Shown piece after piece: positions 26,401 to 36,677 of a stretch of DNA of 64,000 nucleotides (positions are counted from its first letter, which is position 1; each line of letters starts with the position of its first letter). The position numbers were made by a program, and so were the translations under genes. Origin of the DNA: Phoronis australis (lineage: Eukaryota > Phoronida > Phoronidae); NCBI GenBank assembly GCA_002633005.1, contig NMRA01000046.1, positions 618,801-682,800 on the forward strand. Reading direction: 5' to 3'. A model generated the notes under the pieces. The model did no database searches. It was not told the DNA's origin and worked only from the letters and a program-made list of their open reading frames with translations.

Positions 26401-29400
26401 AACCAAAGCCTGTTCTTGTAACTACCAATAATAAGTTGATTATACTATAACATAACTATTAACTAAAGATTACAATAACGACCAAAGACATACACTAAAA
26501 CACAACATAACATCTTCCAACATAACAAAATGTGTTAAAAAACAACACAAGTTCAAAAACAAAAACATGGTTACATATTACACACTTTTTGTAAATATTA
26601 CCTTTCCAATACGGAAACTAACAAAATTCAATAGAAAACATTATTGTTATTCAAAATCATCCAAAGCAGTCAATTCTTCTCTAAATATGGCGTTAAATGT
26701 TAAAAGACTTGCTATTACAGTAGTATGTTAGATAGTTGAATAAAAGGTTGGGCAAAAGTCTGAACACAAGCAAACAAAACACATTTAAGACAGTAACCCT
26801 TACCTAACAATAGTCTGTCCATAACCTTCAGACAAAGATCTTGTAAGTTGTCCCTTGGCAGGGGTCATGTTAGGCTAAAAGTTTAAGCTAAGCTAGTTAG
26901 TAGAAGCATACCCACAGAGAATGACAGATACCCAAGTAGTTGTCACTAGGCCTTTTGAGCATAGAGTACCGAGTGCTAAGCCACGTAAGCCAGTTTTTAA
27001 TCCTTACACTCGCCTGCTGACAACCACTTTTAAATTTGAACCAGACATTTTTCAAAATAGACCATTGGAGAGGGGACTTGTTTCACATTTGATAGAAAGA
27101 GATGTTTGTATAGACGTGTAAGTAGAAGTGGTCTGGTCAGGATCATGTTATATATGTCTCTAGTCAGAACTCCTACATTACCTGCACAGAAATGCTACCA
27201 CAGGAAATAGGGGTAACACCACTCGTTAGGCGAATATTGACATTTATCTCAATTATTTATAGTCGCAGAAATGTTTTTCTTAAGAGTATATTCAAAATTC
27301 TGAGGTTGCCTCCAGGACATAGGTAAGTCACACAAATGATTTACATCTGAATGAGTCCTTACAAGCAATAGTGCTGTGTGTGACTTGTATAAAGTTTGTG
27401 TGAAACACTTGCCTATCTAATAAAGCATGCCTGTATTTGATCAGATATCAACACCTGCTCGCTTACAAGGTTTTGACTTCTATTTTACTCATGCCAAAGG
27501 CAGACTTGAACAACTTACCAAGGTTTCAAACAAAATTGTAACTGAAGGCAGTATACGGTGCTTTGATAGACTGGTATATTTCACCAAGCATCTAACTTCA
27601 GCAATCCCAACTCATGCGCAGATGGATTCCCTAAATACCACATGCTAGACAGAACATGCGGGTCACAGCCCAATGTCCTGTACCACAATACCCAGAGTGT
27701 TTATGCCAATAGCTCAATACCCAGAGTGTTTATGCCAATAGCTCAATACCCAGAGTGTTTATGCCAATAGCTCAATACCTAGAGTGTTTATGCCAATAGC
27801 TTGTGCTGGATTACTAAAGCCTTACCTTGTCTGTTTGAGTAGTGGCGTTGTAGGTTTCTTTAGCTTCATGACACTGAAAGTAGAAAACAAATGTCTCCAT
27901 CAGTAAAATATAACTACAAGTCAGTTAGTAAAATTTGATGTCGCAGAATTGAAGTGATAAATTTCTAGAACACAAAGAACATACTAATTTTGTTGAAACA
28001 AAGTTTTTAAATTATAATCCAAAAAGACACCAATTTATGGTCGCCAGAAACTCAATTTGGGTCATGAGGTCATTCCGGTGCATTAAGGATATGTACTTTT
28101 AAATTTTTATTCTTTCTAACATTGGATACCAGAGTGAATGAATCTTTTATCTAAGTTTCTACTTAACTCTAGAATCAACATTTTGCCTGTTTATAATAGA
28201 AAAAAAACAACAATTTTCCAGACTCACATCAATGACATTGAAATTTGTTTACTACTTATCAAAGTTCAAAGAATGCATTCCAAAATACATGAGATTTTCA
28301 CAAAGCTCAATCGAATTGAAAGTGGGTGCAATAGATAACTTTATTATCTGTGAATTCAGTTCAATATTTACTTTGCCAAAATGATTTTCTAATTAGCTGT
28401 AATTAACTTTCAAAACCTCATGTTCCATGTGACAAATGTCACTTCTCACATGGAACATTGCATTCCCAAATGTGGCATTTGCATGTCCCATGTGAATTTT
28501 TTTCAATTGTGCCATGTCACAATACAAAAGGTACATGGCATAATCAGTACACTTGTTACAGAGCTGTCAATCAAATCAAATCTCCCACCAAGCGTAGAGC
28601 ACTTCCGTATGTACCCTCAGTCCTTTCATTCCCTGAGTCTCCATAATATTGAGTCAACGAGGTTTACATTCCATAGAAAGATGCCGTGGAAAACGAACAC
28701 AAAATGTAGTTTTGATCCTGAGGGAGTTGTGCGACTGCGTACTTATGGCTGTTAATAATGTATGAGGAAGGCACTAAGTCACAGCACAAGATCCGGCAAT
28801 GTGTTCATGAACACAGCAAATTGTGAAAAAATACTTCTCACCCAAATTCATTAATTTCATCTGTAATTTAACGTTTTGCTGTTTCAATTACGTGCTCAGA
28901 CTTGATTTCTATTGCCCATTTTGTAGCTGGTGGATTTCACAGTGTCCGTTTTGTCAGACATGACATTTTTGACTTTCAAAATCCCCATAAAAGATACAAA
29001 AGTGCTACTAATCTTAAAATTATAATGACATTTCTAAAGAGAATTGAGGTCAATTTCAATTGCCATGATTAGTGGGCATGACTCAAAATGACATATTGGG
29101 TTTTTTGAATGTGAGTTCAGACTAAAAATTCTGTTCTGTTTAGAGAGTAATTTTGAGAAAAATGCTATCTGTAGCAAGTTAGTCATTTCTATAAGCAACA
29201 AAGTAGTTTGTTGTACTTCAAAACAAAAATGGTGAGAAAAATATTGATGTAAAAACCATCACTTGAGTCGCAGACATGAGACTTTGACGACTCGCGATGT
29301 TTTTGGCTTTTTCGCGGCTTCAGCAAATCGACTTAGTTTGAACTTAGGAACGAGCGCTTTCAAAAATGGGTCGGCGGATTTCGCAGAAACTTACCAGTTT

Positions 29401-32400
29401 TAATATTTACTTATCAATTTTAAAACTGATATGATTTTTTAGAGCCTAGTTTTATTTTATCATATGAAGACCTTAAGTTTTGCAAGTTAATTTGGCATAG
29501 AAAGCAAACTATTCAGAAATCAAAAATTCCTGACAGTGTTGAGAGATGTCAGCATGTTTTCATGTAAAAGTTTCATAATAATCGACTAAGGGGTTGTTGT
29601 GCTATGAATGTACCTTTGTTAAAATTTGATATAAAAAGGTGGCTACATTATAATAACAATGACATATAACCCCTGATCTTTCTTCTTTCAGAAAATATAT
29701 ATTTTTACTAGTTGACATACTAGGTTTTCTGACAAGTGATTTTGAATTGACGTTCCTATATAACCATAAGAAAACTGATTGGTACAGCCTTGCAATTAAG
29801 ACATCAAATGAAGGGTACAAATGACAAGACACGCCAGAGTGCAACCAACCTGTGCCTCAGACAACTGTGTGATCCGTTGGTCCCTGGTAGCCATGTCAAG
29901 TTTTAACCTGGCTATCTCTTCATTGAGCATTTTGTTTTCCTTTTAAAAGATGAAAAAAATCAACATTAAGCATACTCTGTATTAGCTAACATTTACCCAA
30001 AACATAAATGGGGTCTAGACAGTCCAGTGGAGTCTAGACAGTCCAATGGAGTCTAGACAGTCCAATGGGGTCTACACAGTACAATGGGGTCTAGACAGTC
30101 CAATGGGATCTAGACAGTCCAATGGGGTCTAGACAGTCCAATGGGGTCTAGACAGTCCAAGAGCAAATGAAAAGAGCAACATGCAATATAAATAGTATGC
30201 AGTGAAATATTGAAATTTCCATGATTTAAAAAACAACATAACGGGCAATTTGAAACACTCATCATATAAAAAAGCTGCTGTTGACCTAGTGAACATAAGA
30301 CAAGTAAACTAAGAATTACTACACGAATTAAGCAGCCACAAACCTGGGCAAGAGCTTCTAACTGATCCACTTTGTCAGCATCAGCTAGCGAGCTCACAGA
30401 ACAAAAGCCATTCTAAAAAGAAAACAAGCAAAATGTAAGTTAGAGAAGGACTTACTAATGGTGGTACCTCAGTAGTAGAACACTTACTAAGGGTGGTACT
30501 TCACTAATAGAACACTTACTAAGGGTGGTACCTCACCAATAGAACACTTACTAAGGGTGGTACCTAACTAGTAGAACATTTACTAAAGGTGGTACCTCAC
30601 CAACAGAACACTAACTAAGGGTGGTACCTCACCAGTGGAACACTTACTAAGGGTGGTACCTCATCAATAGAATACTTACTAAAACTGGTACCTCACCAGT
30701 AGAACACTTACAAAGGCTGGTAACTCACCAATAGAACACTTACTAAGGGTGTTACCTCACCAGTAGAACACTTGCTAAGGGTGGCATTGCTCCAATAGAA
30801 CACTTACTAAGGGTGGAACCTCACTAGTAGAACACTTATTAAGGCAGGTACTTTACTAGTACAACACTTACTAAAGGTGGTACCTCACCAGTAGAACACT
30901 TATTAAGGCAGGTACTTTACTAGTAGAACAGTTAGTCAATCCACACAGTAACTTTATAGAATAGAGAGATCAGTTAAAATATTAAAGCAAAAAAAACAAG
31001 CAAAAACAGATGAGAATACTGTTACACCAAAAGAGTATTACCTTTCACAAGTATGATTCATGATTGTAAAATGATCTGCAGTTTGACAGAGATAAAGACT
31101 TAGTTGTTAAATAATGAACTTACCAGGGCAGGCTCATTTTCCTACAAAAGAGCGGATGGTAAAATAAGCAAGTTGCCAGCAAAATAAAATACTCCGAAAA
31201 GTCTACTGACTTACAAAATCATTAACATTATTTAGTTTAAGTTGCACTTTGCCACTGTTTAGCCGTAAATGTTGAAGTGCTTTGGGGAATAAAAACATTT
31301 ACCACACTTATCCAATCTTGAATTGTTATTGAATGAGATATAAACAAGGTGAAATGCAGTTTGAACAGGTTTTACAAAACAAAGCATTTTATACCAAAAT
31401 GGGGAACTTCATCAAAGAATAACCAAATTTCAGAGCATGATTCAAAACAGGGGTTACCTGTAATAACATCCTCTTCAGTTTTAATAGCATGGTCTTTGTC
31501 CACGTGATTTCTTGTAGCATACTGCGATACAAATGAACATCTATGGCAATCTGTTCAGTGTCATCCAAGCTTGACAGGTGGCGCACACGGCCTGCACGTT
31601 GTTGACTACAACAAGATATCATAACAAATCAGGAAATCAAATGCTAAAAAATATGATGCCAAAGACATAGCTGCTCGTGTAAACGGTTGGTGACTCATTA
31701 ATGATCCAGACATATAATTGTAATTATTAAACATATATTTGTTTCCATAAATACATCAACATTTGATAACCCTGCTGAGGGTAAATATTTTCTCTAATTC
31801 ACCAATCTCAAACAACAAATTTCCTTTGTTTTTATTTATTATTTTCCTTTGATCTCCATAAGTATGGATATAGAATAAAAATACAGTATACAGTATAGAG
31901 GGATGCAAATACTTCAGTTAAGAATTTTGTTGAATAGAACTTGCTGGAAAGTGTATACTTGTAATATTACACAAAGTACTATCAGTTGAAAGTGAAATCA
32001 CAGTGGGTATTTTAAGCCAGGAAGGTGTATAATTGCACACTGTTCATTTCCTTGGCAACTAATTTGTCACTGACAAAGAAGTTTAAAATGGGATTAGTAA
32101 TAATTTTAAGTTTCATACCCGCCACATGTTGGTCAGATCACATGACCAACATTTAAGTCTGAAAAGATTTCTGTCCTGACTGGGGCTCAAACCCTTACCA
32201 CTAACTGTGAACATGCTCTTGTCCACTGAGCTACGGTTGGATTTCTGTAACTGACTCTGACAGCTCAGTAGACTAGAGCATCTGCACAGTTAGAGGGAAG
32301 TCCCGGGTTTGAGCCACGGTCAGGGGAAAGACCTTTAACTATAGGTCACTTGATGTGACCAACATATAGCATGTATGAGACTAATAATTGTTATGATATC

Positions 32401-35400
32401 AACTTACTGATTGATAACAACACAGTTGTTGACTGGTCTGCAAACATGTGCCCGAATATTTGTTTTGGGTTTATAAATCTAACAAATAATATAACAGTGA
32501 CTGGATAATTCAAACAACACTAAACACCTAACCACAAAATTGGATAAAAATATGTTACAATAATCACATGCTATCTAGTATTGAAGCGTGTATGTTTCAA
32601 TCCACAACTTTCCTCAGGTCAATTCTTATTAAGTGTAAACTATTCAATACAACACACTAATGGTACAGGGTACAAAAAATCAATACCCAAAACGGCCAAA
32701 AATGAAGAATATTTGACGTAGTAAACAGTGATAAAATCTCAAAAACATGTCAGTGATTCTACCTACCCGTGCTCAGCCTCAGAAGGCTGCGGTGACACAA
32801 CAGGCAGGCGATTAGTAGTTTCCAGAATAGTGTCATAACCAGACGTTTCATCTGCACGGCCAGCACAGCTCTCTGGACTGACCACACAGTCTATATCAGT
32901 CCTCTTCACCCATACATCCTCTTCTTCAGGTACACTCACAGCACAAACCGGTGAACACACAATCTCCTTCTCTTGCTTACCAAGGACAAACGTAGAGTTA
33001 AAAGTATCTGATTCATCCAAAGAGATCTCTGTGTTTAACATCAGGTCTGCGGAGTCAATACTTGCACTAGAAATAGTCTTCTGCGNATCAATAGAATACT
33101 TACTAAAACTGGTACCTCACCAATAGAACACTTACAAAGGCTGGTAACTCACCAATAGAACACTTACTAAGGGTGTTACCTCACCAGTAGAACACTTACT
33201 AAGGGAGGAACCTCACCGGTAGAACACTTACTAAAGGTGGTACCTCACCAGTAGAACACTTGCTAAGGGTGGTACTGCTCCAATAGAACACTTACTAAGG
33301 GTGGAACCTCACTAGTAGAACACTTATTAAGGCAGGTACTTTACTAGTAGAACACTTACTAAAGGTGGTACATCACCAGTAGAACACTTATTAAGGCAGG
33401 TACTTTACTAGTAGAACAGTTAGTCAATCCACACAGTAACTTTATAGAATAGAGACATCAGTTAAAATATTAAAGCAAAAAAAAACAAGCAAAAACAGAT
33501 GAAAATACTGTTACACCAAAAGAGTATTACCTTTCACAAGTATGATTCATGATTTTAAAATGATCTGCAGTTTGACAGAGATAAAGACTTAGTTGTTAAA
33601 TAATGAACTTACCAGGGCAGGCTCATTTTCCTACAAAAGAGCGGATGGTAAATAAGCAAGTTGCCAGCAAAATAAAATACTCCGAACAGTCTACTGACTT
33701 ACAAAATCATTAACATTATTTAGATTAAGTTGCACTTTGCCACTGTTTAGCCGTAAATGTTGAAGTGCTTTGGGGAATAAAAACATTACCACACTTATCC
33801 AATCTTGAATTGTTATTGAATGAGATATAAACAAGGTGAAATGCAGTTTGAACAGGTTTTACAAAACAATGCATTTTATACCAAAATGGGGAACTTCATC
33901 AAAGAATAACCAAATTTCAGAACATGATTCAAAACAGGGGTTACCTGTAATAACATCCTCTTCAGTTTTAATAGCATGGTCTTTGTCCACGTGATTTCTT
34001 GTAGCATACTGCGATACAAATGAACATCTATGGCAATCTGTTCAGTGTCATCTAAGCTTGACAGGTGGCGCACACGGCCTGCACGTTGTTGACTACAAGA
34101 TATAACAAATCAGGAAATCAAAAGCTAAAAAATATGATGCCAAAGACATAGCTGCTCGTGTAAATGGTTGGTGACTCATTAATGATCCAGACACATAATT
34201 GTAATTATTAAACATATATTTGTTTCCATAAATACATCAACATTTGATAACCCTGCTAAGGGTAAATATTTTCTCTAATTCACCAATCTCAAACAACAAA
34301 TTTCCTTTGTTTTTATTTATTATTTTCCTTTGATCTCCATAAGTATGGATATAGAATAAAAATACAGTATACAGTATAGAGGGATGCAAATACTTCAGTT
34401 AAGAATTTTGTTGAATAGAACTTGCTGGAAAGTGTATATTTGTAATATTACACAAAGTACTATCAGTTGAAAGTGAAATCACAGTGGGTATTTTAAGCCA
34501 GGAAGGTGTATAATTGCACACTGTTCATTTCCTTGACAACTAATTTGTCACTGACAAAGAAGTTTAAAACGGGATTAGTAATAATTTTAAGTTTCATACC
34601 CGCCACATGTTGGTCAGATCACATGACCAACATTTAAGTCTGAAAAGATTTCTGTCCTGACTGGGGCTCAAACCCTTACCACTAACTGTGAACATGCTCT
34701 TGTCCACTGAGCTACGGTTGGATTTCTGTAACTGACTCTGACAGCTCAGTAGACTAGAGCATCTGCACAGTTAGAGGGAAGTCCCGGGTTTGAGCCACGG
34801 TCAGGGGAAAGACCTTTAACTATAGGTCACTTGATGTGACCAACATATAGCATGTATGAGACTAATAATTGTTATGATATCAACTTACTGATTGATAACA
34901 ACACAGTTGTTGACTGGTCTGCAAACATGTGCCCGAATATTTGTTTTGGGTTTATAAATCTAACAAATAATATAACAGTGACTGGATAATTCAAACAACA
35001 CTAAACACCTAACCACAAAATTGGATAAAAATATGTTACAATAATCACATGCTATCTAGTATTGAAGCGTGTATGTTTCAATCCACAACTTTCCTCAGGT
35101 CAATTCTTATTAAGTGTAAACTATTCAATACAACACACTAATGGTACAGGGTACAAAAAATCAATACCCAAAACGGCCAAAAATGAAGAATATTTGACGT
35201 AGTAAACAGTGATAAAATCTCAAAAACATGTCAGTGATTCTACCTACCCGTGCTCAGCCTCAGAAGGCTGCGGTGACACAACAGGCAGGCGATTAGTAGT
35301 TTCCAGAATAGTGTCATAACCAGACGTTTCATCTGCACGGCCAGCACAGCTCTCTGGACTGACCACACAGTCTATATCAGTCCTCTTCACCCATACATCC

Positions 35401-36677
35401 TCTTCTTCAGGTACACTCACAGCACAAACCGGTGAACACACAATCTCCTTCTCTTGCTTACCAAGGACAAACGTAGAGTTAAAAGTATCTGATTCATCCA
35501 AAGAGATCTCTGTGTTTAACATCAGGTCTGCGGAGTCAATACTTGCACTAGAAATAGTCTTCTGCGAGCGTTCACTAGTGGAGACACGAGACGATGTAGA
35601 TAATGGACGAGGCCTAACAAAACTAGTGGACCTAGGCTGAGCTTTAACAGGTAAAATCAAGGAGGAAGGTCTGCTTTTGACATTTTTGGCAGAATTTGGT
35701 TGCAGTGAGATTTCACTTCTATTTACAGAGCCAATATTAGTTTTAGGAAAAGTCAAACTTTCCCTTGACCTGTTCTTGATATTTCCCAAGGAGTTCTTCT
35801 CAAGTGAATCGTGTTTTAGCTTCAAGTCTTGGTGCTTTCCAGAAGAAAGTTTTTCACTGCTCACAGCATTTTTGATCAAATTTTCTCTGGAAATGTTTTT
35901 ATTTGGCAGTTTACTAATCGAAGAAATGTTTTTATTAGATAAATTCTCCTTTGATCCACCATTGCTCTTCGGTAGCTTTGAAATCCCTGACGGAGGTATC
36001 AACTTGTTAACTGACGCAATGCCTTTAGAAGAACAAGTTTCGGACTTAGAGGACGAATTTACAGTGGCACCACGAACATCCTTCTGACAAGACAAATTTT
36101 CTTTTGATGTTGAAGGAGAATTTTTTATCTTTGGCACATTTGAAGGCTTGAATCCAAACCCAAAAGACCGTCTCTGCACACTGACTTCATGTAACTTCTC
36201 ACTTGATTTCACACAAGTTGTTTTCCCAACGTTAGATTTTGCTTGCTCATCCTTTGACTGATTAATAAAGACATTCTCCCTTGACTTGCTCACACTGGCT
36301 TGGCCTCCAATTACATACTTTTTTGTTTCACCACTAGCTTTTTGTCCCTTGGCAACTATTTCTGGTTGATCTGTAGTTGATTGTTTGATTTCTGAATTAA
36401 TCACATCTTTTTCTTTAGTGACTTTCTTTAATTTCCCACTCCTTTGTCCTGGATCATATTTTACTCTGTTGAAAGAGTTTGTACTCTTCACACCTTCTTG
36501 ATGACCACTATCACCATTTCTTATCAGACTCACATCTTCTTTACAGTGAGGCTGCAAGGTAGAAGATGGTGGACGCAGGCCAAAGCCAAACCTTGACTTT
36601 GAAGAAGGTACCTTTGACTGACTAGTGGCCATGACAAAACCAGCTTCTAATGCTCTGTGCGAGTAGCAAGAACCCAT
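23445..36677 (-). CDS. CCSER-family serine-rich coiled-coil protein (about 725 aa, nine coding exons)
   Basis: Minus-strand exons: 36677-35248, 34092-33945 (duplicate at 31605-31458), 31141-31124 (duplicate at 33630-33613), 30412-30344, 29939-29850, 27873-27826, 26874-26804, 24781-24730, 23696-23445 (TAG). Counting each duplicated exon once gives 2178 nt with consistent phases. Residues 1-476 are low-complexity, rich in Ser/Lys/Asn, with two FGFGL/FGFGF-type motifs and a later DLMLNTEISLDE. Residues 478-526 include LYRSMLQE, KTMLLKLKRMLLQ, matching the conserved CCSER1/CCSER2 core (MLQD...KT-LLK-KR-LQ). Residues 556-585 (KMLNEEIARLK, RDQRITQL) and 586-601 (TTQTDK) match the CCSER2 coiled coil and its YTQT motif. 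CCSER2 is linked to microtubule bundling; a cytoskeletal role here is inference. The start MGSCYS follows an in-frame TGA, but an upstream exon is possible because CTAACAG at 36690 resembles a splice acceptor. A second in-frame ATG lies 15 codons later. Confidence 0.82.
24072..24122 (-). CDS. Possible alternative terminal exon of the CCSER-like gene
   Basis: A strong acceptor (CTTTCACTTTAG) at 24123 is followed by 16 open codons in the phase left by exon 24781-24730, then TAA. Using it would replace the 83-residue C-terminus with 16 residues. The TAA is itself followed by GTAAAC. It is a coherent exon in silico but short, so chance is a real alternative. Confidence 0.3.
   Translation of the reverse strand, partial: NQRHTILLYGNNCHHR
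26921..27648 (+). CDS. Unrecognised three-exon gene (159 aa) nested in a CCSER-like intron
   Basis: Exons are 26921-27117 (65 codons plus 2 nt), 27263-27322 and 27426-27648 (TAG). Both donors are the full consensus GTAAGT, both acceptors are AG, and both junctions are in phase 2, so the frame stays open from ATG to stop. An in-frame TAG lies shortly upstream of the ATG. The whole gene lies in the 951-bp minus-strand intron between CCSER-like exons 27873-27826 and 26874-26804. The product is basic and proline-containing at its N-terminus (RPFEHRVPSAKPRKPVFNPY), with a hydrophobic-basic middle (FLKSIFKILRLPPGHR) and no signal peptide, membrane segment or zinc motif. I do not recognise the family. 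The repeated pattern of basic, Pro- and Tyr-containing segments recalls small axonemal proteins, but that is only an impression. An extra upstream exon cannot be excluded, since CACAG precedes AGAATG. Confidence 0.55.
27686..27804 (+). repeat. 29-bp tandem repeat, four copies
   Basis: The unit is AATACCCAGAGTGTTTATGC plus CAATAGCTC. It starts just after the stop codon of the nested gene and ends just before the CCSER-like exon at 27826. Confidence 0.9.
27874..29849. other. CCSER-like intron, no gene seen
   Basis: AT-rich sequence with short fortuitous open frames. It contains one short perfect palindrome (28419-28457) and a piece resembling one arm of the 6.3 kb element near 29690-29720. No splice-consistent exon was found on either strand. 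Confidence 0.5.
30008..30160 (+). repeat. 19-20 bp tandem repeat (GTCTAGACAGTCCAATGGG)
   Basis: About eight copies with small variants. Each carries the palindrome TCTAGA. It lies in the CCSER-like intron between exons 30344-30412 and 29850-29939. Confidence 0.9.
30450..30935 (+). repeat. 34-bp minisatellite, about 14 copies
   Basis: The unit contains TAGAACACTTACTAAGGGTG and GTACCTCACCAG. On the coding (minus) strand of the CCSER-like gene each unit carries the donor-like strings GTAAGTG and GTGAGGTAC. It begins about 40 bp inside the intron from exon 30344-30412. The array recurs at 33088-33420 as part of the larger duplication. Confidence 0.9.
32091..32400. mobile_element. Foldback SINE: two tRNA-like heads in inverted orientation (copy 1)
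   Basis: The right half (about 32255-32400, plus) contains CTCAGTAGACTAGAGCA (box A-like) and GGGTTTGAGCC (box B-like). The left half holds the reverse complement of a related head (GTAGCTCAGTGGACAAGAGC, then GGGTTTGAGCCCC). Flanks continue the inversion: GACCTATAG and TGTTGGTCACAT, with ATTAGTNNNA near both ends. The whole forms a hairpin of about 310 bp in a CCSER-like intron. Confidence 0.7.
32767..33085 (-). other. Partial second copy of the first CCSER-like coding exon
   Basis: It contains the last 319 nt of the exon, with the same donor (CACGG then GTAGGT). It is cut off at the N. Read literally it would add a truncated exon to the gene, but it is best treated as redundant assembly sequence. 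Confidence 0.85.
33087..35566. repeat. 2.4 kb direct duplication, copy 2
   Basis: This is the partner of 30663-33085. It starts directly after the N with minisatellite sequence and continues into the full first coding exon of the CCSER-like gene. The conserved exon (33945-34092) and microexon (33613-33630) keep open frames and intact splice sites in both copies. Confidence 0.9.
34571..34880. mobile_element. Foldback SINE (copy 2, within the 2.4 kb duplication)
   Basis: It is essentially identical to 32091-32400 and duplicated with its surroundings. It is therefore not an independent insertion. Confidence 0.7.

Larger units (their letters stand above)
30663..33085. repeat. 2.4 kb direct duplication, copy 1 (ends at N 33086)
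   Basis: This block matches 33087-35566 almost base for base, including half the minisatellite, the 18-nt microexon, the 148-nt conserved exon, a foldback SINE and the last 319 nt of the first coding exon. It stops mid-exon exactly at the single N. Differences are scattered substitutions and small indels, such as AAATGC against AAAAGC and ATATAATTG against ACATAATTG. The pattern fits two overlapping contigs from different haplotypes laid end to end. Confidence 0.9.

Noticed and set aside
27680-30950. Possible CRISPR-like arrays (29-bp, 20-bp and 34-bp units)
   Set aside because: The units are contiguous minisatellites without unique spacers, in an animal intron.
35677-36087. 136-codon plus-strand open frame
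   Set aside because: It lies antisense inside the long CCSER-like coding exon and is a shadow of it.
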